DNA of 64,000 nucleotides from Pilatotrama ljubarskyi (Eukaryota; Basidiomycota; Agaricomycetes; Polyporales; Polyporaceae): NCBI GenBank assembly GCA_022385805.1, contig MU277679.1, forward strand, positions 565,276 to 629,275, read 5' to 3'. The notes beneath the pieces are model-generated. The model saw nothing but the letters and a program-made list of their open reading frames with translations. It did not search any database and was not told the DNA's origin. Shown piece after piece: positions 26,001 through 37,604 of this stretch (positions are counted from its first letter, which is position 1; every line of letters starts with the position of its first letter). Both the position numbers and the translations under genes were made by a program.

Positions 26001-28040
26001 GTTCTGGCTCTGCACGAGCTTGAAGAGCTCAGGCGTATCATCGATGAACTGATAGTCACTCGCTGTCAATGACTCTGTACTGACAGCGAAGCACGCTCGA
26101 ACTCACGGTCGTCCAGGTCTTGCCGCCAATGAAGACATCATGAGTCAGAAGGCGGAACAAGAAGGGAATGTTCGTCTACGTCCTCGTCAATCATCGCTCA
26201 CATTTGTGTGGTGCTGGGTGACTGACCTTGACACCACGAATTCGGAACTCAACAAGAGCACGCAGCATCTTACGGCGAGCGACTTCATACGTAGTACCAC
26301 TGACTGTGACCTTGACAAGCAAGCTGTCGTAGTGGGGCTAGCCGATTCCGGTTCAGCTGCATTATCCGGCACACTTTGCAACTATGACGACTCACGGTGA
26401 TCTGCGCACCGGCGAAGCCAGAGCTTGCGTCGAGACGCACACCATTACCACCTGCGCTACGGTAGACCTCGATCTTACCCGTATCAGGTTGGAAGTTCTG
26501 CGATGCATCCTCAGTCGTAACACGGCATTGGATGGCGAAGCCGCGCTTGGTGATAGCCTCCTGAGTGAGGCCAAGCTGAGGGAGAGTAGCGCCCGCAGCG
26601 ATCTGAATTTGTGCAGCGACGATGTCGATGCCAGTGATTTCCTCTGGAAAGATCTGTTAGCAAAACATACTGAAAGCCGTAGTGACCTAGCATTACCAGT
26701 GATGGTGTGCTCGACCTGAATACGAGGGTTGATCTCGATGAAGTAGTGCCTGCCGACTTGGTCGACCAGGAACTCGGCGGTACCCGCATTCCTGTATCCT
26801 ACAGCCCTCGCCAGCTTGATAGCATCAGCCAAGATCGCCCGGCGTACCTCCTCCGGAAGGTGAGTAGCAGGGGCAACCTCCACCACCTTCTGGTGGCGGC
26901 GCTGCACGGAACAGTCACGCTCGAAGAGGTGAACCGTGTTGCCAACAGCATCGGCAAGCAGCTGAACTTCAATATGGCGGGGGCGTTCGAGGAAACGCTC
27001 AATGAAGACAGTGCCGTCGCCGAAGGCAGATTTGGCCTCGCTGACCGCACGCTGGAACGCATCCTTGAAGTCGGCATGCTCGCGAACAACACGCATGCCG
27101 CGGCCACCGCCGCCCATCGCGGCCTTGATGATAACTGAAGAACTCAGGGTGAGTCCTCATGAGGGCTGTTAGGCAATCGACACATACCAGGGAGGCCATA
27201 CTCCTTGATGAAAGCGTCCGCGTCCTCCCACTTGGCAACAGGTCCCGGAGTACCAGGAACGACGGGAACACCGATCTTCATGGCTGTAAGAGCATGAGTG
27301 ACATCTCCACGCGCATGGCTTCAAATCCAGCGTACTTACCGAGCGTACGAGCCTTTGTCTTGTCGCCAAGCTGGTCAATGACTTCGGGAGATGGGCCGAC
27401 GAACGCGAGGCCGGCTTGCTCGACCTTGCGCGCAAACTCTGCATTCTCCGACAAGAAACCGTATCTGCCAAGGAAGACGTCCGCCACGTCCGACTTTGAG
27501 GATCATCTGTGATATTGGCGCGAGGAGGGAAATGCCTCACCCGGGGTGAATCATATCCACACCGTGCTCAAGCGCGATGCGGATGATATCGTCCTGAGCG
27601 AGGTAAGCCCCGACGGGGGTAAGCCCCTTGCCCACTTGGTACGCCTCATCTGCCTGTATGCACCCAAAAGCCAATCAGCGGACCGTGCAGAAGCGGGGAC
27701 GCGTATATGCGCGCCTTTTGACGATGGGCAGACAGCCGATCCTCGTAAGAGTAAATCGCGACTGTGTGCATCGCGAGCTCGTGCGCGGTACGGAACACAC
27801 GGATGGCAATTTCCTGGAAAGGGCGATGAGCGGATGCACGCCACAGTGACTCAGACGTGAAGCCCATACACCGCGGTTCGCGACCAGGATCTTGGTCAAA
27901 GGGCCTGAATGACCTGCTGCCTTGCGGCGCATCGTCTGGATGGAGTGCACGGGCGTGCCCGGCGCACTCGGGGTGACCGCGAACATGGAAGCAAGACGCG
28001 GAGGGTGGAGGGTAGCGGACGACGTGTTGGACGACGCCAT
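23093..28040 (-). CDS. PYC: Pyruvate carboxylase
   Basis: Biotin enzyme making oxaloacetate from pyruvate, bicarbonate and ATP; cytosolic in most fungi. About 25 exons read ATG at 28040 to TGA at 23095-23093. Order of domains: biotin carboxylase (ILVANRGEIAIRVF, ATP-grasp loop [22 protein letters not shown]), carboxyltransferase TIM barrel ([35 protein letters not shown]), and C-terminal biotinyl domain with VLSAMKM, whose Lys is the biotin site. Splicing is unusual: a 5-nt exon at 25234-25238, a 17-nt exon at 23315-23331 that encodes most of the biotin motif, and two GC-AG introns (27714-27654 and 23817-23769, the latter with a GCAAGT donor). The N-terminus is Ser/Pro-rich without an obvious mitochondrial presequence. 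No broken frame was seen, and the reconstructed enzyme looks complete. Confidence 0.95.
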
Positions 28041-28662
28041 GACTCGATCTCTTTCAACTGCAGATGCTGTGGCCCCTCTAGAGACGCGAATACGAGCTCG
28101 CTGTTTAAGACGATGGGGACGATGGGGAGAGCAGCTGGGGACGATGTGGGGGAAGGGGAAGAAGGACGAGAGCGAATGGAGACGCGTAGATAGCGGGCGG
28201 AGGATATCAAGTGATCTCTGGTGATCTCATAGATCTCGCCCCTCATCCGGGTCTGCTTCCGAGGCTAAATTCCGCACGGAGCGGTGCTGGGCCTGGCTTA
28301 TGTCCCTCGAGCCGGCGTTACTGCGGTCCTTCCGCTGAATTTCCACCGCACAACGTCCAATGCAGTCGCCATCCCGCCAGTTCGTGCTCTCGCGCAAGTC
28401 AACGAATGTGCTAACGGACGCACACGCCCAGCAATCACCGCAGCGCATCGCGCTCGCTATCACACGTTCATCTCCTGTTTCGTACGCCCAGCCTTCGGAA
28501 GCTACCCGGTCGTTATCTTCTTGCCCCATTGGCCACCGAGCCAAGAACGTCGGGCGACGCGGCCATCCCAAGAACGCAGATGTGTCTATTGGCGGTCTCG
28601 AACCGCAGGATCCGAACAAATACCAGGCCATGCCCGCAGCGCCATGCACGGAATGCAACGTA
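28041..28662. promoter_or_regulatory. Upstream region of pyruvate carboxylase
   Basis: About 620 bp between the pyruvate carboxylase start and the stop of the GDP-mannose transporter, both on the minus strand. It should hold the carboxylase promoter and transporter 3' end. No clear TATA or exon was seen. Confidence 0.35.
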
Positions 28663-30312
28663 TCACGACGTTCTATTCGCCAGTGGAATGATACCCGGCT
28701 GACCCGCCGCCTCTGCTTTCTTCTGGTTGTTCTTCGCAACGGCGTACACCAGGCCTGCGAAGAATCCGACCGCGACTGCCGTCACTGACCCAAAGGTGAC
28801 TGGGTCGCCAAAGAAGATCATACCCGACGCCGCGACGGGTAGTTTGTTCAAGGCACCCACCATACTGGACGATGACGTCAGACACAGAGCGGGAGCGTAG
28901 AAAATGGAGGCCATGCCTGTAGGTTGTGCTACTTGTTGCTCGTATGCACCATGCAGTAGTATAAGAAATGCCGACGGCGGCCGCCCCCGAGAAAGCAATA
29001 GCGAATAGCAAGAAGTTCCGCGTGTCGGGAGGGCTACAATGACCGTCAGTGTCAGCTTATATAAAGAGGTTGCCTCCACATACAAGTTCCGGTTGAGGTT
29101 CTCATAACCCCAATCCTCGGCGATGATGGATGCCACAGCCAGCACCGGGATGGACAGCAGGTTGTTGTAGAACATGGTGTCCCAATCTGAGAACCCGGTC
29201 AGCTTGATCCTCTTCCTCATCGTCAGGACCTGCAACCCGGCTTCAGCCTCTTGACACAGGAACAGGAAGAGGATTTTGGCGTACATATGCGGCGCTCGTG
29301 ACGCAGTTCATGAACATCCAGAAATACCCGACGTTCATCTTGGAGACGACCCCGCTCACGGCGGAGAGCCCGTTCATTGCTTCCGCGACGGCGGGATCGC
29401 CGACGGCCAGAGCATCGCTGATATCCGCCCATGCCGCGATTATCGAAGAGATAACCTGGGTGCCGGAGAATATATTGACTGAGCATACGAGTCGACGAAG
29501 GGACCTAGACTTGACCCACCATTAGGATAAAGGACACCAGTGTAAGACCTGTAACGCGACCTCCGAACCAGATAACCTCTCCGTAGGCCTGTAGAACGGT
29601 AAACCTCCTGCACACATGCTGGACGAGCCTCCGTCATGCAACTCACAATGAGGATGATCGTGAGGTTCTTGAAGATAGTATACACGGGGATGCTCAGATA
29701 TTGCTATACGGTGACACGGGCGGAACGTAAGTATACAACCGAAGTGCACACAACGACTGAATATCGACGGCCCATCCGAGGCGAGTACTCACCAAGCTCT
29801 TGGAGCCAGTATAGATGACACCGACGAGCAAGGCGCTGATTGGGAACCATGTCTTCGCGTCTTTGGTGTCAAAGTCACGGAAGGAGATGATTCTGAGCTT
29901 CTTCACAGTATAGACGCATGCAACGCAGACACTTGACTGCATGCATAGCAGAAGGAAGTTCATATTGAAGCCGGTGCCCGACACCACGTACTAGTCAGTG
30001 CACGATTCATCATCAGCTTCTGTCGCATGCTAGCGCAACCCCTCCTGGCACTTCGTGCAGACAGACCTACTTTGTTCACGACGGTCATAAGGATGGACGC
30101 CATGCAATAGCACACAACTGGCGCGACTGAACAAGGAGCACGACAATCCATTGTCAGTACCTGGAGGCACACTGTGCTTCGAAATGTACTCAGAACACAC
30201 CTGTAGATGCCGCAACCGTGTGGGAGCTCCCAGAGCCGGTCGCCAGAGCTTTCTTCATCTCCACGACATCGTCTTCGTCCTTTGGATGGTTCGAAGGGCC
30301 TTTTTCCGCCAT
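28663..30312 (-). CDS. VRG4: Golgi GDP-mannose transporter
   Basis: Nucleotide-sugar antiporter importing GDP-mannose into the Golgi lumen for protein and lipid mannosylation. ATG at 30312, stop at 28663, about nine exons. The hydrophilic N-terminus ([20 protein letters not shown]) is followed by roughly ten membrane segments. The signature GALNK motif appears in the exon around 28840 ([14 protein letters not shown]), and the [13 protein letters not shown] motif is restored by a splice near 29580-29640. The cytosolic tail is Lys-rich (KNNQKKAE). All introns I traced are GT-AG. Length and motif order agree with the Vrg4/GMT family rather than with triose-phosphate translocators. Confidence 0.9.
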
Positions 30313-30927
30313 CCTGAGAGGATTCGACAGTAAAGTCAAACGAGCAGTACCGAGAGCTAAGAGTGCGAGAAACCAGAGGGAGTCCGTTCCGAGATTGATG
30401 TACAGTCTATTTGGGAGGCGGCAATGATTCCCAGACGAAGTGATATCTCTCCTTTATCAAAGGAGGGGAGGGAAAATAAAATGAACGAGCGGGAGGAGGA
30501 CGGCGTAGAAGACAAGAGGAACGAAGCAGGTGTGTTGACGGCTTCGGGAAGGATGAGAAGTTAATGCAAGCGCCCATGATACAGCGGCTGCTCCGACGGG
30601 CAGGGATATCCGCGGCCCGATCGTAGAGCTCGCTTAGGCAAGTCTGAGTGAGGTCAACGTTGCAACCACTAACTTAGGTTGAGATGCAGCAGCACGTTAT
30701 GTTGACCCACAGTACAGTAGGTAAGGCGAGCGGGAATATTACACCATTCCGACACCAATACTAACGCTCATGATGCTAGCCTTGCCAAGCCGCATTGCGG
30801 CTAACGCAGATTTGTCCCGCTCGGAGGGTAGGATGATATCAACGCGCATGACTATTGACAACCAGATTTCTTGGGTACATCGGAAACGCGAGCACACTGA
30901 CATATAGCGTACAGCAGACTTGTTGTT
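30313..30927. other. Intergenic, VRG4 upstream / LPMO downstream
   Basis: About 615 bp holding the transporter promoter and the LPMO 3' end; A-rich patches near 30470-30500. No exon recognised. Confidence 0.35.
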
Positions 30928-32058
30928 TCACCCGTGCCAGACAGCGGGTCCTGCACGCGGGGTTAGCAACATACGTCAAACATACCCAAGAGTGGACACA
31001 TACCAGGGATGGTATAGTTGTAGACGTTCTGTAACAGAGGGAGTTAGCGCTAGGTGTCAGTCGTCAAGTCCTCGACTACATACCGGCTGCGAGTAGACAC
31101 TAATGTTAACGCCCGGGTCGGACCTGTGTCACATAGCGGTCAGCGAGCTGTGGCTGCTCCGCGCCCTCGCCTACCTACATCTTGTACGCGCCAGGGAACT
31201 TGACCAAGTACGAGCCAGAAGGCTGAGCGGAACCGGAGCCCTTACGAAGCACCGTCAGTCCTGGACGATCTCCGTCGGCCGTTGTGCGGGGGTACTCACC
31301 GTCACCTTCAACTGCGCGCACTCCGGGTAGAATTGCGGGTGGTTCGCGGCGTGGATGGAGAGGAGCTCGTGGCGAATGAAGTATTCGCCGGGTGCAAGGG
31401 AGGACGGGATAGTCGTGGTCCAGCTGCTGTTGTTCTCGATGAGCTGGCCCTGCGCCCACTGACCGTTCGCGAGACTGCCGGATATCAGGCCGGCATGGTC
31501 GATCTTGAACTGTACGCCGCACAACGGGGTCAGTTCCCGATTTTGCGCCCATGGGATAAGGGCATACCCAGCTCAGGGAAGAAGGCGTTGCAGTCGTGCA
31601 TGCGCCATTGCAGTTCGCCATGTACACCATTACGGGGCCGATCGAGTGCCCCCATGGGTTGCTACCTCAACGTCAGCTCACACCCGCTATTTCCCAAATG
31701 AAGATGACGGTACGTACTTCCAATAAGCTGTCACCTTCGACCCGGCTGGGACAGTCGCGGACTGCTGGCCGGACCCGAGGGACGCGCTATTACTATTGCA
31801 AGCGAGGAAGGAGTCGGACGGGTCCGTTATGGGGTTGTAGGTATCCCACTCGCGCTGGATGCTGACCTGTCCGGCGGGCTTGAGGTAGGCCTGGAAAGCT
31901 TCAAGGCAACGTGATTGTAAGTCTTTTAATATCGCCGCGGAAAGTACTACGCACCCTTGGTACCACTGGCCATTGATCTGGTAGCTCACCACACCGCCGT
32001 GGGCGGCGACTTGGCTCACGGCGAGAGCGAGAGTAGTGAGCACGGCAGACGCGAACAT
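30928..32058 (-). CDS. AA9 lytic polysaccharide monooxygenase
   Basis: Secreted copper enzyme that oxidatively cleaves cellulose chains. ATG at 32058; about seven exons end at a TGA at 30930-30928. A signal peptide of about 19 residues ends before HGGV, placing His1 of the copper brace at the mature N-terminus. The second copper His lies in NPWGHSIGPV, restored by a splice near 31731/31665. The conserved FIRHELLSIHAA and QFYPEC motifs hold the active-site His/Gln region and axial Tyr. The chain stops after PGPAVWHG with no CBM1 or linker, so this is a single-domain enzyme. The first intron is open and a multiple of three. I place it as gtagta...ttccag (60 nt), but that junction is the least certain. 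Confidence 0.92.
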
Positions 32059-32076
32059 AGCGCAAGACCTCGACGT

Positions 32077-32081
<5 letters not shown>

Positions 32082-32112
<31 letters not shown>
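32082..32112. repeat. TG/CA dinucleotide microsatellite in the LPMO leader
   Basis: About fifteen TG units on the plus strand, following a shorter GT run from 32075. It lies 17-54 bp upstream of the LPMO ATG, so the mRNA leader would carry a CA repeat. Read directly from the sequence. Confidence 0.9.
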
Positions 32113-32113
<1 letters not shown>

Positions 32114-32159
32114 GAAGAACGCTGCGGGGCGCGACGAATCCGAGGCTCGGTCCACTGCT

Positions 32160-32165
32160 CTTATA
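32160..32165 (-). promoter_or_regulatory. TATA box candidate of the LPMO gene
   Basis: TATAAG on the minus strand, about 102 bp before the ATG. A GCGGGG at 32124-32129 fits the SYGGRG consensus of the glucose repressor CreA/Mig1, plausible for a cellulolytic gene, but one site is weak evidence. Confidence 0.45.
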
Positions 32166-33115
32166 GGCGGACGAACTTGAGAACAAAAAACAGTCGGTAG
32201 CTCATGTCGCGACGATATTCCGTCCTGCCGTGCATCGCAGCGGATGGAAGATTATGGGATCTTCCTCGGAAGGAGTAGAGGCAGAGGTACGATGCTCCGC
32301 TGAACCTATCATGGTCACGCGCACAAGACGTTGTCAGACCCAGCGAGCTGAAGTTCCACCACAATGCGTCTATTTTGCCCCAGATGAAGCGAACTGCGTC
32401 CGAAAGTGCTTCGTATCTGCCATCACGTTCAGCGATGCCGGATCGCCGCAGGCGATGTGCAGGCGTTCAAAACACCGAATGGATATGCCTCATAACAGAC
32501 CTGTGCACCGACAAACCGCGTTATCACGATTCTTTCCGGCTTTCGTTCGGATCTCTTTGGCCTTAGGTTCACGCCTCTTACCCCCGCACTCAACCTCAAC
32601 GGGTCCATATAAGGGGATGGCAAGTGCTTAGACCTGAGGCCTGAAGCGTTGGCCTGTAGCCCGATTATCCTAAGACTTCAGGAAGGACCTTGCAGGGGTC
32701 GGAGCGTCGGGCGTATCGACGGCCACCCCTTGAACTCTGTCTGAAATCGTCGACAAGAGGTACTTTTGCGCCTGTGAGGGGATGCCTGGCTACAGCCTCG
32801 GATATTTCACGCGTCCTGCATATGTCACTGGCCAGAATACCATTGAGCACACATCTTACACACGTTCTGTCCGTCGGCATACCACTGGCACAACACAATT
32901 CCCTAGCGATAATGTAGTCCGTGCAGCCATCTGGCGCCGGCACCGAACCGGTGGCAGGACTTGGAGCGAGGCGCGGCGGTTCGGACACCGACCACAGAGT
33001 AGTCACTGGAGCAATCGTTCCCCGACAGTGAGCACGCCGTCATGTACAAAAAATTGGCAATGCAGCGTACTGTGGCAGAGCGACAACGCCGGATCATGGG
33101 AGGTGGGTCGCGCTC
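32166..33115. other. Spacer upstream of the LPMO gene
   Basis: About 950 bp between the LPMO promoter and the end of the Hsk3-like gene. Short frames on both strands show no motif. I see nothing beyond probable LPMO upstream control sequence. Confidence 0.35.
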
Positions 33116-33459
33116 TCACTCCCGCTGCTCAGCCTCTGCATCATCAGGATTCAACTCCATGGCCACCGTCATAAACCTGCCACGGATGTCAACATGATTC
33201 GAGTTTCAGGAGGCATTTGCACTCACTGGGCAGCGTGGGAGGCAGAGAGGACGCGCATAGCGTCTAGGTTCACTTTCATCAGGTCGCACAAGTCTGCGGT
33301 GCGAGCGATGGCGCGCGACATTCTGGCAAGACTATGGCCGAGCTGCATGTAGTTCCGGTCCTTAGCCTGCGTTGCGTTGGCTGGTTGCGACTGCATTGCG
33401 ATAGGAGTGGTCGTGGTGGGTAGAGCGCGAGGTGCTGAACCATGCCGAGTGCATGTCAC
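33116..33459 (-). CDS. Putative DASH complex subunit Hsk3-like
   Basis: Small protein of about 97 residues from exons 33459-33227 and 33176-33116 with a GT-AG intron of 50 nt. After a Ser/Thr/Pro-rich N-terminus of about 35 residues comes one helical segment (YMQLGHSLARMSRAIARTAD, then DLMKVNLDAMRVLSASHAAQF) and an acidic tail. The pattern QL..L....A....L....V.L.AMR.L...HA..FM resembles the Hsk3 family of the kinetochore DASH/Dam1 ring, which couples chromosomes to microtubules. The match is from memory of the family pattern only. The start is the first in-frame ATG, and an upstream exon cannot be excluded. Divergent from SUR2 over 200 bp. Confidence 0.55.
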
Positions 33460-33660
33460 TGTCAGCGAGCATTAGACATGTGAGATGGGATCTGAAAGCA
33501 CGTGGCGGCGATCGAGATCCAACGGGAAAGATGGTCTCTGCTCAAAACCGCGAGTCCACGGCTTGAGCACAGCTCCGGACACATCTCCCCACTTCTCGCG
33601 GGGGCTGCCTTTTGACTTATAACGGCCACACCCTCGGTCGGCTCTGCATCACAGGCCATC
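33460..33660. promoter_or_regulatory. Shared promoter HSK3-like / SUR2 with TTATAA
   Basis: A 201-bp head-to-head spacer. The palindromic TTATAA at 33617-33622 lies 39 bp before the SUR2 ATG and about 158 bp from the opposite start. It could serve either strand. Confidence 0.45.
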
Positions 33661-34776
33661 ATGAACGCCACAGCCATGCCCTTCTTCCTCGACGGGAGGC
33701 AGCGTCATTATCTCGCGACGCATACCCCTTTCTACTACACTCCGCGCACGTCTCTCGTCTCCTGGCTCCCTGACCACCTCTTGACCCTCGCCGTTCCGGT
33801 TGTCGCCTATTGGGCTCTCAGTATCTTCTTCCACATACTCGACACCTCGGGCTGGAAATGGCTCGACAGATACCGCCTCCACGAGAGCGAAGAAGTCAAG
33901 TCTCGGAACCTTGTCTCGCGAGGGCAAGTCTTCTGGGCGGTCATCTTCCAGCAATTCGTGCAGACCGCGTTGGGGCTGTGGTGGATCGAGGAGATGCCTG
34001 TTGGCGCCGACGTTGACCATTTGGCGAACATGCTCCGTTTGGCCGAGCCCATGGCGCGGGCAGTCACATTGGTGTTCGGGGAGAAGACCGGTTCGCAGAT
34101 CCTCGCAACGCAGGGGGCGGAAGGTCTGTACACTCTCTACTGGTGGGCGATACCCTCCGCCAAGTTCTTCCTGGGAATGTGAGTACACCGTTACTTGACA
34201 GGACCATTCCTCACCATTCGAACGGTACAGGTTCATCATCGACACCTGGCAATACTTCCTCCACCGGGCTATGCACATGAACACCTTCCTCTACAAGAAG
34301 TTCCACTCCTACCACCATCGTCTCTACGTGCCTTATGCGTACGGCGCGCTCTACAACCATCCCCTGGAGGGTTTCCTCCTCGATACCGTCGGCGCCGTTC
34401 TCGCAGAGTGGATAGCCAACCTCAGCACGCGTGAGGCCATGTTGCTCTTTGGCATCTCCACTTTCAAGACCGTCGATGACCACTGCGGATACAAGCTTCC
34501 ATGGGACCCGCTGCAGCTCATCAGCTCGAACAACGCAGACTATCACGATATTCACCACCAGGTACGCATCTGTCGTAACGTTTTGCAAATCCTGCACAGC
34601 TCTATGTGGTCGGACGTGCTGACAACCTTATGCCGTCACAGGTGATTGGCATCAAGTCCAATTTCTCACAGCCCTTCTTCATCCACTGGGACGCGATCCT
34701 GGGCACGCGGATGACACGGAAGGACATCGAGCTGCGCCGGCAAAAGCAGCAGCAGAAGGCGCACAAGACACAGTAG
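33661..34776 (+). CDS. SUR2: Sphinganine C4-hydroxylase
   Basis: Di-iron membrane enzyme of the ER that hydroxylates dihydrosphingosine or dihydroceramide to the phyto-form, a step in fungal sphingolipid synthesis. Exons 33661-34178, 34231-34561 and 34642-34776 give about 327 residues. The three histidine boxes of the fatty-acid hydroxylase superfamily are visible: HRAMH, HSYHH and HDIHHQ, the last one split by the second intron, with the intervening DDHCGYKLPWDP typical of Sur2. Hydrophobic segments precede each cluster, and the C-terminus is a charged Gln/Lys tail. Convergent with MAK16, 228 bp apart. Confidence 0.92.
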
Positions 34777-35004
34777 AGCTATCGTACATTCGCCCTCATG
34801 CGTTCCGATTCGTACCGTTGGTTGGTAGGATTCTCAGGTTTCTTGTTATTTATTGTAGGCGTTCCTCTTCATAATTGCATTCCCCGGTGTGACCTTTCTG
34901 TGAACCGTACACATGTAGAGCCGGCGTTCCAGAGCTCAATATATATATAGTAGAATGGACGGAGCACGACAATACACGGAGAAAACATGAGATCACAGAA
35001 GACA

Positions 35005-36355
35005 CTACCAATTTGCGAGAGCCTCCTTGGTGAGTGGTACGCTCTCCATCTCGTGCTCGTACTCGACCTCCACTCTCGGGCCACCTAGAGGCTCTGTCAA
35101 TACACGTCCAATCGAGCGGGTTCAAAACATACTCACGCCTCGCTTTCTTTTCTGGCCCTTTCCTTGGGGGCTTGTCTGTCCGTGCAGAAGCCTTCCGCTT
35201 GCCAAGCGTAGACTTCTTCGCGTGTGTCTCGTCTTTCTCGCTCTCTTCGTCCTCCTCGTCCCCCTCATTCTCTTCTGCAGAGGACTGTGAAGCTGATGAG
35301 CACAACGCACAAGCAAGAAGCAAGATCCACACTCACCATAGCGTCCTCCAAATCGTCCAACTCATCCTCCTCCCCACTCAAGTCGCTCACGAACTCGCGC
35401 TCGCCCCACCCCTCCTCCTCTTCCTCTTCTTCCATATCCTCCTCATCCTCCTCGTCCGTCTCGTCGTCGATCATCTCGAGCTCCTTGCCCTTGCCCTTCT
35501 CGCCCTCCTTCTCGCCCTTCTCCCGGTCGAGCACTGCCTGCCACACCGCCTCGTTCACGTTCAGCGGTGCGTCGCCATACGCCTTAGACTTGAGTCGCTC
35601 GATGAGCTCCGCCTCGATCGACCGCTCGAGCTTGGCTGCAGACAATGCTTTGCGCTCCCGTACGGCTTCGCGGCGGTCGAGCTTTTTCTTCACCCCAATG
35701 AGTTTTGGCCTGCGGATGTACAGGCGTTAGCTCTCCCAGCCATGCATGAATCAAATGAGGAGGACGCACTGTTGCCGCAGGGCTAGTCGGCGCATCTTGA
35801 TGAGGTACTGCGTTATCTTCGTAACCCGCTGCTTGCACTTGTGTATCGTGAAATTGGGCCAGTGTATGAGCTCCTTGTCAATCTAGCCATGCGCTCAGGT
35901 CAGCGATATGCTGCGTGGTATGCGTAGACGCGATTGGGGTACCTGCTCGAGTGCCTTGGTATAGTTATTCGAGAGCTTGATGCGCTCCCACATGTGCGCA
36001 GGGGAATGGGCACGTTCGATCGTCTTGACATAGAGGTATAGCACGCCTGCCCAGTTTCGCAGACCGTCAGCACGATTCAAGCGTTACAGAGTTGGGCAGC
36101 TAGTAGGCGCACCTTCCTTCTCCCTCACCGTCGCATACCGCGAGTTCGCAAGGGGGCAACTCTGCCTGTTGCACAGCCCGGTCACGTTGTACTCATTTCT
36201 GCAGAAGTTCTGCGTCGCCGTCCTGCATGATCAAGCACACCGAGTTGAATGTAAGCGAGGTTGCATGGTGCGGCAACCGGTAGGCGTACGCACTTGACTT
36301 TGTAGGAGCAGAACTGGGTGTTGATCACCGACCAAATCACGTCGTCACTCTGCAT
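35005..36355 (-). CDS. MAK16: Ribosome biogenesis protein Mak16
   Basis: Nucleolar factor needed for 60S subunit assembly and 5.8S/25S rRNA maturation. The start is ATG at 36355, the stop 35005, in about seven exons. Family features in order: [19 protein letters not shown] at the N-terminus, the cysteine-containing [52 protein letters not shown], then a long acidic Glu/Asp tract (around 35400-35500), basic KKARQ and the conserved end [11 protein letters not shown]. The last intron joins the basic stretch to that end. Divergent from the DUF1640 gene over 337 bp. Confidence 0.93.
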
Positions 36356-36692
36356 GGCGGCTGGAAGACCGAGTATAACAAGAAGAAAGGAAATGTGACG
36401 GTCGAGGCCGGCGAGGGGAGAAAGGGAGGTGCTCGAAGCTGCTGAACTCGAGCCCGAGCTCACATCAAGAAAATCTGGGATGCGCTCTCCTATTGGCTGA
36501 GGCCCTGTTCGCACGGGAACGGGCGCTTCTGCCGACGACGATGTGGAAGCGCCCGCGGCCGGTGCTGTCATTAATTCCATCTCGTGCACACCCGCTGCCT
36601 ACAGACTACAGTAAATCTCCCTGCCCATCTCAGTCAACGCAACTCTCACTTACTTGCCAAACCTTCGCTATCGCATCGATTGCCTATCTTCG
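36356..36692. promoter_or_regulatory. Shared promoter MAK16 / DUF1640 gene
   Basis: A 337-bp head-to-head spacer, CT-rich toward the plus-strand start. No TATA seen. A TTG-initiated extension of the DUF1640 frame upstream of 36693 was not adopted. Confidence 0.4.
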
Positions 36693-37604
36693 ATGATTCG
36701 CTCTCTTGCCTCCACATCCACGCTCGCTGCTCTTTCGCCCACCCCAAGCTCTTCGGGACTACCCCCATCGGTCGTACGAGTCATCTCGACCCCTCTACCC
36801 GCCCTCTACCGACGGCGACGTTTCCACGCCTCGCCGGCCTCGTATGATTTCCACTTTGACACGCATCACTTTGTGCAGCGGCTAGAGCGCGAGGGGCTCA
36901 ACCGCGCGCAGGCGGAGGGTATCATGAACGCGATGGCCGAAGTCATCGATGAGAGCATACGGAATATGACGAGCAACATGGTCACCAAGGCCGACCAGGA
37001 GAAGGTTGGCTACTGGTCTCCATTCTGTAATACGCTCCCCCAACTCACCGCGCGAATGCGTACTTCCTATCCTCTTACCTTCGCAACGCCTGCCCGTACC
37101 TTGCATAGCATCACTACACCCAACAAGTGGACTTCGCGCAGCTCAAGTCGGAGCTGCAGCTCATGGAGAAGAACGAGCTCGCGATGATCAAGGCGGAGAA
37201 TGACCGCCTCGTGAACGACATCGAGAAGCTCAAGCAACGACTCCGCGAGGAGATAACACGCACGCAGGCGGGCGTGCGCCTCGACCTCAATCTGGAGAAG
37301 GGCCGCATGCGCGACGAGAGTAGCAAGCAGGAGCTCAAGATAAAGGAGGTCGACACGCGTATCGAGCAGGAGATCGCGGCATTGCGCACGTCGATCCAAG
37401 TTTCGAAGGTACGTACGGGGAGATCAGATTGTCCGCCCACGTTGGCTCACATAGCTGGACTGCAACAGGCTACGACACTACAGTATCTAGTCGGCTTCGG
37501 TATGTGCCGTTCCATCGTTACGGTCGTAGCTCGGCTTCACGGAACTCCTGGCAGTTACCGGTTGCTCTGCACTGCTCATGGCGTATATGCGCTTCCGAGT
37601 CTAG
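36693..37604 (+). CDS. Mitochondrial DUF1640 (CCDC90/MCUR1-like) coiled-coil protein
   Basis: Exons 36693-37004, 37109-37408, 37469-37499 and 37555-37604 give about 230 residues. The N-terminus is rich in Ser, Arg and hydrophobics (a likely mitochondrial presequence). Then YDFHFDTHHFVQRLEREGLN and a helix containing the AEGIMNAMAEVIDESI pattern mark the family. A long coiled coil (VDFAQLKSELQLMEK through EIAALRTSIQ) follows, and a last-exon hydrophobic segment (VTGCSALLMAYMRFRV) can anchor it in the inner membrane. Animal relatives scaffold the calcium uniporter or bind proline-pathway enzymes; the role in fungi is unclear. The last two joins are supported because they create the membrane segment. 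Confidence 0.82.

Noticed and set aside
28591..28606. GGTTCGAGACC on the minus strand, like a tRNA B box
   Set aside because: A four-pair T-arm can be drawn, but no acceptor stem, D arm or A box lies at the right distance.
31687..32058. Reading the first LPMO intron as coding
   Set aside because: The frame is open through it, but the inserted segment breaks the conserved N-terminal spacing of AA9 enzymes, and splice signals are present.
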